A DNA stretch of 64,000 bases from Streptomyces sp. TRM68416. GTDB lineage: Bacteria > Actinomycetota > Actinomycetes > Streptomycetales > Streptomycetaceae. The translations under genes were made by a program, and so were the position numbers. The notes below the pieces were generated by a model. It made no database searches. It worked only from the letters and a program-made list of their open reading frames with translations, and was not told the origin of the DNA. Of the stretch, positions 56,873-64,000 are shown piece after piece. The stretch covers positions 1-64,000 of the forward strand of contig NZ_JACVWU010000035.1 in assembly GCF_014596915.1 (NCBI RefSeq), given 5' to 3'. Each line of letters opens with the position of its first letter. Position 1 is the first letter of the stretch.

Positions 56873-58604
56873 TGCGCGTCGCCTTCCGCAGCTCGTAGGC
56901 GCCCACGGCGCGCTTGGTGATGGCGGCCTCCTCCTCGCGCATCTGCGGCCCGATGTGCGCCATCGCCTTCTCCGCGTACCAGGGGCGCAGGCTGATCTGC
57001 GCGACCGGCATGCCGGTGGACATCAGCAGGGCCGTGCCCTTGCGCATGGCGCGGATCTCGGCGGGGTCGAGGACCTGCTCGCGCTGCTCGCTCCAGCTCC
57101 GGCTGCCGCCGTCCTTGCTCTTGGAGTAGGAGCCGCGCTCGACGTAGTGCGCGCCGGTCAGGCTGCTGATGTCCTGGGCGAACTTGGCGTCGTCGATCCC
57201 GACACCGATGACCTTCTTCGTGGCTGCGCTCCACATGGCGTCCATGCCGACCTCGCCCCACGCCTTCACGCCCTGGCGGTAGCTCTGGAGGATCACGAAC
57301 GGCGTGATGCCGCGCGATCCCAGGTGGCTGTAGAGGTCGGGCAGGTCGGCGATCTTGCAGATGTTGGCGGCCTCGTCGAGGACGGCGCGCATCGGCTCGG
57401 GCAGGCGGCCGCCATGGCGCTCGCCTGCCTCGGCGGCGGCGGTGAACACCGCGTCGGCGACCGCGGCGACCAGGGCGCTCGACGGGCCGCCCTTCTTGCT
57501 CAGCAGGTAGAGCGTGTCCGTGCTGGTGGCGAAGGCCTCGGGGTCGAAGCGCATCCGGTGCTTGTCCGGGGTGACCCACGCAAGGACCTTCTCGTCGCGC
57601 AGCGCGGACATGGCCGTACGCGCGTTCTGGTAGATCCCCGATTGGGTCTCCTCGGCAATGTTGATGGAGGAGTCGACCTGTTCGGCGAGCACCGGTTCGT
57701 GCTGGTAGAGCACGCGCAGCGGGGCCTTCTCCTTCGGGTCGGACAGCCAGCGCATCACCTCGCGGACGGTGGCGCCCTCCCACCACGCGGCCCGGTAGAG
57801 GCCGGTGAGGAGGTCTCCGGCCGCCTGGCTCCAGAACGGATCGGCCTGCTCGCTGGTGATCTGGTTGACGAAGTGGGAGGCCAGCCGCTCGGCGCCCTCC
57901 AGCGTCTCGGCCTGCGCGACCAGGTCGATCCACACGTCCCGCTCGGCCTGCGCGACGCCCTGGGTGTCGAACAGGAAGGTCTGCCCGACCTTCGCGCGGG
58001 AGCCGACCGTGGCGGCGTAGACGTCCGCCTTGTTGCTGGTCATCAGCAGGGCGCCGGGCGCTTCCTCCGCCACCGGGATGGCGAGGCTGGTCGACTTGCC
58101 TGCGCGGGGCGCCATGATGGCGACGTAGGTGTCCTCGTCGGAGCCGCGCAGCTCGATGCCGGACGGCATGTGGTCGCCGAGCAGGACGCCCCGGTCGCGG
58201 GCCGGGAGTTCCTTGGGCTTGGTGCCCTTCAAGGAGGCCCGCAGCCGGGTGGCGGTGCGGGCCGCGTGCTTCGGCGTCAGCTCGCGAACCTGGTGCAGCG
58301 TGGCCAGGCTGGAGGGGTTCCGGAACCAGCGAAACGCCCAGCGCAGGCCCCACACGAGGAACACGAGGACGGCCAGGTCCGCGACGGTGGCGCCGACGAC
58401 GGACGCGGTCTGCGAGTGCGGCCACGCCGTCGACCAGTCGGTGGCCATCTGGAAGGCCCCCACCAGGGAGGTGGGGAACGGGGCGGCCTCGTCCCCGGTC
58501 ACGACCGCGCCGGCGGCCGCACCGGCCCAGGTCGCCGCGGACAGCGTCACGGCGCCGCCGAGCAGGATGCCCCCGGCCGCCCATGCCCGGTCGTTGTCCG
58601 TCAT
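56862..58604 (-). CDS. VirD4/TraG-like type IV coupling protein
   Basis: Protein of 580 residues. The ATG at 58604 overlaps the preceding stop; an ATG one codon earlier is equally possible. Two N-terminal membrane helices (WAAGGILLGGAVTLSAATWAGAAAGAV, VVGATVADLAVLVFLVWGLRW, in parts), Walker A AIMAPRAGKSTS near 163-174, Walker B RAVLDEAANI and the motif PFVILQSYRQG typical of TraG/TraD/VirD4. Coupling proteins bring the relaxase-DNA complex to the secretion channel and drive transfer. No relaxase is seen in the window. It works with the VirB4-like ATPase encoded just upstream. Confidence 0.88.
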   Translation of the reverse strand: MTDNDRAWAAGGILLGGAVTLSAATWAGAAAGAVVTGDEAAPFPTSLVGAFQMATDWSTAWPHSQTASVVGATVADLAVLVFLVWGLRWAFRWFRNPSSLATLHQVRELTPKHAARTATRLRASLKGTKPKELPARDRGVLLGDHMPSGIELRGSDEDTYVAIMAPRAGKSTSLAIPVAEEAPGALLMTSNKADVYAATVGSRAKVGQTFLFDTQGVAQAERDVWIDLVAQAETLEGAERLASHFVNQITSEQADPFWSQAAGDLLTGLYRAAWWEGATVREVMRWLSDPKEKAPLRVLYQHEPVLAEQVDSSINIAEETQSGIYQNARTAMSALRDEKVLAWVTPDKHRMRFDPEAFATSTDTLYLLSKKGGPSSALVAAVADAVFTAAAEAGERHGGRLPEPMRAVLDEAANICKIADLPDLYSHLGSRGITPFVILQSYRQGVKAWGEVGMDAMWSAATKKVIGVGIDDAKFAQDISSLTGAHYVERGSYSKSKDGGSRSWSEQREQVLDPAEIRAMRKGTALLMSTGMPVAQISLRPWYAEKAMAHIGPQMREEEAAITKRAVGAYELRKATRSGR

Positions 58605-60196
58605 CATCGGCTTCCGCCTCCCGTAGCGGTCATCCGGCGGCGGTTGTGGTCCGTGCGGTACAGCCGCAGCTCCGTGGCCGTCAGCTCCAGCGCGGCCGCG
58701 ATCCCGGGCCGGGTGCCAATCTTGATCAGGTACTTGCCGCGGCCCGGGTGGCGGGCGCTCTCCTCCTCCACGGGCGCGGCGGTATCGGCGTCGTCGTAGG
58801 TCGGGTCGATGTCGAGCCCGGTACTGGTCGCCGACGACCACGAGCCGATCATCATGCGCTCCTGCTCGGTGAGGGACCGCTTGCCGGTCACCCGGCCCAG
58901 CTCCTCCTCCGAGGACGCGCCGATCACCCAGGTGTCGCACCGGTCCATCAGGCCGCGCGCCTTGGCCCGGTCCTGCTCGGTCGGCAGCGCCTCGACGTCC
59001 AGCAGGGAGTGGGTGACGTAGATCGTCACGTCGTTGGTGGTCCGGTTCAGGCGGCTGATGGCGTCCATGGCGTCCACCAGACCGGGGCCGGAACGCAGGG
59101 CCCGCCACATCTCGTCCATCGGCAGCACCAGCGAGCGGTCCATCAGGCCGATGCTGCGGGCGGAGTCGATCGCACTGTAGGTGTACGCCCACGTCGCGAT
59201 CATGCCTGCGCTGACCACGTCGTTGCCGCGGGCCCGCAGGGCGGAGATGTCTACCGAGACCGCCGGGGCGGCGATGTCCAGGGGGGTTGTCGTGGGCCCG
59301 TCGAAAAGCCCCTTGAGCGGACCTCCGATCAAATTATCGAGCCCGGCGATCACCGACCTGGTCAGGTCCTGGTACCGCTCGCCGTCCGCGGCGAGCTTGC
59401 TGCGCAGCTCCTCGGGCGCCGCCCGCAGCACCCGCACGACGTCGGCGACCACCGGGTCACTGCCCGACTCCTGGGCGGCGGAGGCGACCTGCACGGCCGT
59501 GTCCAGCGCCGAGCGTTCGATCTCGTCGGGGGACCGGCCCAGTCCGTGCTTGGTCGACAGCAGCGCGACCAGCGTCTCCAGGCGCCGGCCGTTGAGGACG
59601 TCCAGCAGCGCCTCGCGCCGCTTGGCCGTCAGCGACTGCACGCGCCCCTTCAGCGGGCCGGAGTCCAGCGGGTTCAGGCGGCCGATGCCGTCACCGATCC
59701 GCACCACCGACCCGCCGAGCTCACGGATCATCTCGGAGTACTCGCCCTTGACGTCGCCGGGCACGCACGTCATGAACCCGTACGCCGTGTAGACCATGCA
59801 CACCCGTTTGACCAGCGCTGATTTTCCCGCGCCCGGCTGGGACATGACCCACACGCCCGGGTTGGTCGTCAGCTTGCCGGTCCAGCCGCTGGGGTCGATA
59901 CACACCAGCTCGCCGGTCAGCAGATCCCTGCCGACGGGCACGCCGCGCGGCGGCAGGCCGCTGCCGAGGAGGAAGGGGTAGATGCCGCCGGCCTGGCTGG
60001 TCGGCCCGGTGTAGACGGTGCCGGTGTCCTCGACCGGCGCGCGGCCGCCGAAGCGGCCGCCCCAGCCCAGCCGCGGGGCGTAGCGCTCCTTCAGCTTCTT
60101 CTGGGCCCGCCGCTCCTCACGCGTCGGGCCCTGCTCGACCTGCTTGACCACGCGCTTGGGCGTGGTCACCGGCACCGGTTTGGGCTTGCGTGCCAT
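58604..60196 (-). CDS. VirB4/TraC-like conjugation ATPase
   Basis: Protein of 530 residues, ATG 60196. A basic start and a short N-terminal part, then an ATPase with Walker A SQPGAGKSAL near 118-127, Walker B LVLPMDEMWRAL near 357-368, and TIYVTHSLLDVEAL plus CDTWVIGASSEEE as in the VirB4 C-terminal domain. The usual VirB4 N-terminal domain is missing and appears to be provided by the separate SCO6880-like protein encoded next upstream. It should power assembly of the channel and substrate movement. Confidence 0.85.
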   Translation of the reverse strand: MARKPKPVPVTTPKRVVKQVEQGPTREERRAQKKLKERYAPRLGWGGRFGGRAPVEDTGTVYTGPTSQAGGIYPFLLGSGLPPRGVPVGRDLLTGELVCIDPSGWTGKLTTNPGVWVMSQPGAGKSALVKRVCMVYTAYGFMTCVPGDVKGEYSEMIRELGGSVVRIGDGIGRLNPLDSGPLKGRVQSLTAKRREALLDVLNGRRLETLVALLSTKHGLGRSPDEIERSALDTAVQVASAAQESGSDPVVADVVRVLRAAPEELRSKLAADGERYQDLTRSVIAGLDNLIGGPLKGLFDGPTTTPLDIAAPAVSVDISALRARGNDVVSAGMIATWAYTYSAIDSARSIGLMDRSLVLPMDEMWRALRSGPGLVDAMDAISRLNRTTNDVTIYVTHSLLDVEALPTEQDRAKARGLMDRCDTWVIGASSEEELGRVTGKRSLTEQERMMIGSWSSATSTGLDIDPTYDDADTAAPVEEESARHPGRGKYLIKIGTRPGIAAALELTATELRLYRTDHNRRRMTATGGGSR

Positions 60197-60200
60197 CGCG

Positions 60201-61652
60201 TCAGTCCTTCACCAGCGGGGAGTAGCCAAGGGGCAGACCGGCCGCGAACACGGCGGCCTGGGCGCCGTAGGCGGGCCGCATCCGGATGCCGCGGGTCGCC
60301 TTGACCGCCCGGGCCATCTCCTGGCGGGCGGCGGGCAGGTCGGCGGTGCTGCGGGCTGTGACGGTCACCATCAGCGTCCAGTCGACGACCTGGGCGCCCG
60401 CGGCCACCTGGGCGGCGGCCTTCTCCGCCCGCTGGGAGTCGGCCCGCTGGCTCCACTTCGCGCGGCCCTTGACCTCGGCCGTCGCCTGCTCGCGCTGCCG
60501 GGCGTGGGAGATCTCGCGCTCCAGCACCGCCTCGCCCTCAAACGGGTCGAGCACGCGGTAGGCGATGGTGATGCGCCGCTGGTAGCGGCCGGGGGCCAGC
60601 AGCGGCAGCAGCACGGAGTAGGGGATGGGACGGCGCGGCATCTCCCGCAGCACCCAGCTCACCGACACCCCGCCGTCGTGGGCGTAGGTCTCCCAGTCGT
60701 CGTCGGCGGCCTGCGGCCCGCACTCCGACCACGACAGATCGGCGAACTCCGCGTCGCGGGCGTTGAAGACCTCCGGGTCGTAGGCGCTGCGGACGATCCG
60801 GCGCAGGTCGACGTCGCTGGCCCTGCGCTCGATGTCCGTGCCCGTGCCGGACAGGTCCAGGGAGTCCACCACCCGCAGCGCCTCGGCCACCTGCTCGGCC
60901 AGGCCCTCCGGCGGGTTGGCGGACGCGTTCGGGTCCACCGTGACGCTCATCCACGGCGCCACGCTCGCGGTGGCGTGCGGGGTCGTGCGCACCAGGTCGG
61001 CGACGACCTGCTTCGCCAGCGCGGGCGCGCCCGGGTCCGTGCGGGCCTTCACGTCATCCCCGAGCGCCTCTCCGGCGCCGGGGGTGATCTGAATGGTCAC
61101 GCTCGCCCCCTTGACCTGGTCGTCCGTGCTCATCGCGTCCAGCACGGACGACCAGGTGCGCAGGCTGCTCTGCACCGCCGCGGTGGGCGCCATGAGGCTG
61201 CCGCCCGGCGCGAGCAGAGTGGTGACCGTCATGTGGCCGGTCGCCCGGTCGTGGACGACACCGACGGGCCGCCCGCTGGTCGGGTCGTGGGCCCTGATCA
61301 GGGTGCTGCTCGCGCCGACGCCGGGGAGGTCCAGGGCATACGGGTGGGGCAGCAGCAGCCGCCGGTAGGAGGTGGCGTCGAAGCGCGCCGCCCGCTTCCA
61401 GGCGACCTTGGCCCAGTAGTAGGACAGGGCGGACATGCCGTGGCGGCGGGCGGCGGCCAGTGCGAAGAAGGCGAACGTCAGCGGCAGGGTGACCAGCAGC
61501 GACAACGGCATCTGATTGGCGATCAGGCCGTCCGCGGTCAGCACGGCGGCCGCGATCATCGTCGCGGTCCGCGACAGGCCGCCGAAGCCGAAGCTGCGGC
61601 GGGCCCGGAAGCCGTCGACCATCAAGGCCTGCGGCACTTCATGGGCTGTCAC
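60201..61652 (-). CDS. SCO6880-family conjugation protein (PrgI / VirB4 N-terminal-like)
   Basis: Protein of 483 residues; GTG overlapping the previous stop. Two N-terminal membrane helices (TATMIAAAVLTADGLIANQM, LSLLVTLPLTFAFFALAA), then a large cytosolic part with repeated beta/alpha segments including RPVGVVHDRATGHMTVTTLLAP. This matches the SCO6880 family of actinobacterial conjugation operons, which lie before VirB4 and seem to be PrgI/VirB3-like membrane proteins fused to the VirB4 N-terminal domain. It would anchor the VirB4 ATPase to the channel. Confidence 0.8.
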   Translation of the reverse strand: MTAHEVPQALMVDGFRARRSFGFGGLSRTATMIAAAVLTADGLIANQMPLSLLVTLPLTFAFFALAAARRHGMSALSYYWAKVAWKRAARFDATSYRRLLLPHPYALDLPGVGASSTLIRAHDPTSGRPVGVVHDRATGHMTVTTLLAPGGSLMAPTAAVQSSLRTWSSVLDAMSTDDQVKGASVTIQITPGAGEALGDDVKARTDPGAPALAKQVVADLVRTTPHATASVAPWMSVTVDPNASANPPEGLAEQVAEALRVVDSLDLSGTGTDIERRASDVDLRRIVRSAYDPEVFNARDAEFADLSWSECGPQAADDDWETYAHDGGVSVSWVLREMPRRPIPYSVLLPLLAPGRYQRRITIAYRVLDPFEGEAVLEREISHARQREQATAEVKGRAKWSQRADSQRAEKAAAQVAAGAQVVDWTLMVTVTARSTADLPAARQEMARAVKATRGIRMRPAYGAQAAVFAAGLPLGYSPLVKD

Positions 61653-63178
61653 TGCTGGTTCCCCCCGCTCATCTGGTCACTGGCGCCCTGGACGGTGTCG
61701 TTGACGCCGTCCAGGACCTGGATACCGGCAGCGGCCACGCCCGCACCGGCGGTGGCCCGGCCCGGCGTAGCACCGCCCGCGGCCCCTGGGGTGGTGCCGC
61801 TCGTGCCAGCCCCGGACGGGGTACCGGCGGCCGCTGCCGCGTCGCCGCCCGGGGCGCCCTGGGCGCCGGTCTGCCCGGGCACGCGGGATCCGGCCGCGTT
61901 GCGGGCGGCCTGCGCCTGGGCGTCGCCCCGGCCGCCGTCCTGTCCGGCAGCTCCGTCGCCGCCCTGGCCCTGGCTGCGCATCTGCCGCTCGACGTAGCGG
62001 GAGTGGGTCACGGCGTCCGTCGGGCCGTCACCTCCGTCGCTGTCGGCCTCGCCGCCGTTGCTGTCCTTCTGCTTCTTCTTGCCGGCGAAGTAGCCCGCGG
62101 CTGCCGACAGTCCGCTGGCGGCTCCGCCTGTGCTCAGTCCCCCGCCGACCGCCGCCCCGAAGGGAGCGAAGATCTTGGTGAGCGGCCCCGGTGCCAGGAT
62201 CGCCAGGATCAGCGTCGCGCAGCCGCGCAGCCATTCGGCCAGGGTCTTCGAGTGTCCGAACTCGGCGAACCCGGTGCAGATGATCACGGCCAGGATGGGC
62301 TTGTAGGCGATCACCACACACACAGCGGTGATCAGCTTGGGCGCCCACTGGCGGGTGGTGTCCCCGCCGGTCCGGCCGCCGCCGGCCACCGGCAGCAGCA
62401 GGCACAGGATGGGGATGGCGGACTGCCGCAGGAACACCAGGATCAGCTGGATGAACCCGATCAGCAGCAGGACGCCGACGACGCAGGCCATCGTGATGGG
62501 GTTGGAGATCGAGGCGGGCACCAGGACGGCCACGATCGTCTCGTAGGCCTTCCCGTCGTCCTTGAACGTGGCGTTGACCAGCCCGGCCGTCATGGCGTCC
62601 CCGGCGGCCAGCAGCAGCGCGACCATGCCGACGCCGAGGGCCGAGAGGAACAGGTTCTCCACCCACCCCAGCGCCGCCCTGCCCAGGTGCTTGCTCTGGC
62701 CGGTCAGGGCCATCTTGCCCAGCTGCCACATCGCCCCGGCGGTGGCGATGACCAGCCCGAGCCAGGTGAGCATGCCTGCCAGCGTGGCGTCCCGCCCGAA
62801 CAGGCCGGTGGCCTCCAGATCCAGCGACGGCCCCAGCAGGGCCACCGTCAGAACCTTCTTGATGATCCACCTGACCGCGTCGGCGGCCGACTCGACGATG
62901 TCGCCGAGGATGCTCTCCCAGACCGCCTTCCACGGCTCCTTCATCGACTTCTCGGCGGCGTCACCGATCTCCTGGCACAGATCCGAGCCGGTGATGCTGC
63001 CGCTGCCCCCGCCGGGTATGCCGGGCAGCACGTCCAGAATCGAGCTGGACCCCACCCGGCATCCGATCTCGATCGGGTCGCCGGGACCGGGAAGCGCTGC
63101 CGCGGGGGCCGGTACGGACAGCGCCAGCCCGAGCACCGCCACCAGCGTGAGCAGCAGGGCGGCCAGCCGACGTCTCAC
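61649..63178 (-). CDS. VirB6/TrbL-like polytopic membrane protein
   Basis: Protein of 509 residues. A cleavable signal peptide (LAALLLTLVAVLGLALSVPAPAAA) is followed by a short external domain with two cysteines and about six membrane helices (TLAGMLTWLGLVIATAGAMW, LFLSALGVGMVALLLAAGDAM, ITMACVVGVLLLIGFIQLILVFL, LITAVCVVIAYKPILAVIICTG, ATLILAILAPGPL and others), then a long Gly/Ala/Gln-rich disordered tail of 140 residues. Layout and position match VirB6/TrbL channel proteins of actinobacterial elements. The tail may act in the cytosol or cell wall. Confidence 0.8.
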   Translation of the reverse strand: MRRRLAALLLTLVAVLGLALSVPAPAAALPGPGDPIEIGCRVGSSSILDVLPGIPGGGSGSITGSDLCQEIGDAAEKSMKEPWKAVWESILGDIVESAADAVRWIIKKVLTVALLGPSLDLEATGLFGRDATLAGMLTWLGLVIATAGAMWQLGKMALTGQSKHLGRAALGWVENLFLSALGVGMVALLLAAGDAMTAGLVNATFKDDGKAYETIVAVLVPASISNPITMACVVGVLLLIGFIQLILVFLRQSAIPILCLLLPVAGGGRTGGDTTRQWAPKLITAVCVVIAYKPILAVIICTGFAEFGHSKTLAEWLRGCATLILAILAPGPLTKIFAPFGAAVGGGLSTGGAASGLSAAAGYFAGKKKQKDSNGGEADSDGGDGPTDAVTHSRYVERQMRSQGQGGDGAAGQDGGRGDAQAQAARNAAGSRVPGQTGAQGAPGGDAAAAAGTPSGAGTSGTTPGAAGGATPGRATAGAGVAAAGIQVLDGVNDTVQGASDQMSGGNQQ

Positions 63179-63966
63179 GACGCCTCACGGATGGCGGTCC
63201 ACCCTGCCCGGTTGAAGGCCTCGTCGCCCGGCGCGGCCATCTCCGGCTCCTCACCGGCCTTCTGCTGGCCCTCGGCCACCGCCGGTCCGGACAGCTTCCA
63301 GTCGCCGCCGGTCCATGCCGCACCGGACAGGGTGCGCGTGTACGAGCCGGACTCCTTCACCGTCTCGCCGCCCTTTTGCACCGTCCGGGTCAGCAGCCAC
63401 ACGCTGACCCGGTCGCCGGACTCGGCGATGACCTTGTAGCCCACCACGGTGGCGCGCATGTAGGCGCCGGCCGGCAGCGGCTCGCCGACCGGCACGCCCA
63501 GACTCTTGTGCAGCTGCTTGTCCGTCTGCACCGCACGCAGCTCGACGGTCTCGGCGGCCTCGTCGCTCTGGTCGGCCTCGGCGACGTAGGAGCGGTAGAG
63601 CCGCACCTGCTCGTCGACCGCGTCGCGCTCCGGCCCGATACGGACCGTGTTGGCGGCCGCCATCATCGCCACCGCGCCCTCGGTGCTCTTCGGGAACCCG
63701 ACCGGGCTGCCGTGGTCGTCGGTGCGCTTCCCCCGCGGAAGCGCGGCCCACGAGTCCGGCTCGGTCCACTGCTCCGGCGGCGCGTACGTCGCCGACGGGC
63801 CCGGGGAGGCGGACGCGCTCGCGCTCGATCCGCCCTTGCCCGGCGCGTCCGTGTCCTCGTCGCCGCCGCCGAGCACCGCGACACCCGTGAGGGCGAGCAG
63901 GGCGGCGAGCGCAATGCCCGCGGCCCAGGTGCCCTTGGTGTTCCATGTCCCCCTGGTGCGTCCCAC
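63175..63966 (-). CDS. VirB8/TcpC-like conjugation protein
   Basis: Protein of 263 residues, GTG 63966. A short basic cytosolic start, one membrane helix (AAGIALAALLALTGVAVLGG, about 14-33), a Ser/Ala/Pro linker, then an external alpha/beta domain with DAVDEQVRLYRSYVAEADQ, YMRATVVGYKVIAESGDRVSVWLLTRT and WTGGDWKLSGP. One membrane helix plus an NTF2-like outer domain is the VirB8/TcpC plan, and position before VirB6-like fits. Sequence match to the family is not certain. Confidence 0.65.
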   Translation of the reverse strand: MGRTRGTWNTKGTWAAGIALAALLALTGVAVLGGGDEDTDAPGKGGSSASASASPGPSATYAPPEQWTEPDSWAALPRGKRTDDHGSPVGFPKSTEGAVAMMAAANTVRIGPERDAVDEQVRLYRSYVAEADQSDEAAETVELRAVQTDKQLHKSLGVPVGEPLPAGAYMRATVVGYKVIAESGDRVSVWLLTRTVQKGGETVKESGSYTRTLSGAAWTGGDWKLSGPAVAEGQQKAGEEPEMAAPGDEAFNRAGWTAIREAS

Positions 63967-63975
63967 GCCCGCCGC

Positions 63976-64000
63976 CTAGCCCGCGATGCCGTTGAGGATG
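63976..64000 (-). CDS. Partial upstream conjugation gene (3' end only)
   Basis: Only the last codons are in the window, reading ILNGIAG and a TAG stop at 63976-63978, nine bases before the VirB8-like GTG. The close spacing suggests the conjugation operon continues to the right. Identity cannot be told. Confidence 0.4.

Noticed and set aside
1..64000. CRISPR array
   Set aside because: No regular direct repeats with unique spacers of 30-40 bp were seen; the only short-spaced arrays are the iterons, CCGTACGG and GGGCGCGC repeats.

Overview
The window has the very high G+C, strongly biased third codon positions, GTG starts and tightly overlapping operons of Streptomyces or a close relative. It is almost certainly part of a large plasmid, most likely a linear one. 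An initiator gene carries iterons inside its own coding sequence and is followed by a DnaB-like helicase gene, the arrangement described for the internal origin of Streptomyces linear plasmids such as pSLA2. A parAB partition operon and two kinds of DNA-transfer machinery are also present. No telomere, rRNA gene, ribosomal protein gene or core-metabolism gene is visible.

Layout. 0.3-4.2 kb (minus): replication operon, rep1 (iterons at 3444-3551), rep2 (helicase) and three small unknown genes. 4.7-6.1 kb (minus): GntR regulator and GNAT acetyltransferase, with two ATTG-N6-CAAT operator candidates in front. 6.3-6.6 kb: a structured non-coding stretch with an rRNA-leader-like motif, strong hairpins and a tRNA-like T-arm, leading into a plus-strand operon. 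6.6-17.8 kb (plus): transfer/spread operon with a coiled-coil DUF2637/SpdB2-like membrane protein, a very basic 791-residue protein, an FtsK/TraB-type DNA translocase, small membrane and zinc proteins, and a solitary PycTM-like membrane protein. 17.9-20.5 kb (minus): parB-like, parA and a third unknown gene, with paired 18- and 20-bp palindromes before parA. 20.7-33.8 kb (plus): a small gene and a giant protein of roughly 4,250-4,365 residues with an N6-adenine methyltransferase, an SNF2 helicase and a very long modular tail, DarB-like in architecture.

33.9-38.5 kb holds a divergent XRE-TPR regulator facing a compact cassette: a 49-residue peptide, a JmjC/cupin oxygenase, an aldo/keto reductase and an APH-fold kinase. 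This looks like a small peptide-modifying (RiPP-like) pathway and is the best candidate for an undescribed system here. 38.3-41.9 kb: unknown genes and a DEDDh exonuclease with many zinc knuckles. 42.2-49.0 kb (minus): an eleven-gene overlapping operon ending in a tyrosine recombinase; it includes three paralogues sharing one domain and a free-standing FtsK-gamma-like DNA-binding protein. 49.2-54.2 kb (plus): a divergent operon of small unknown, zinc-ribbon and DUF4326 proteins. 54.3-55.9 kb: a SprT-like metalloprotease and a lipoprotein. 55.4-64 kb (minus): a type IV secretion-like conjugation operon (VirB8-like?, VirB6/TrbL-like, SCO6880-like, VirB4-like, VirD4-like, DUF4913) that continues past the right edge.

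Two families of dispersed perfect palindromes (core CCTCTTAAGAGG, three copies; core TATCTGGCCAGATA, three perfect copies) mark transcription-unit borders across the plasmid and suggest plasmid-wide regulators or recombination sites. No database search was possible. Family names rest on motifs read by eye, and functions are inferred from them.
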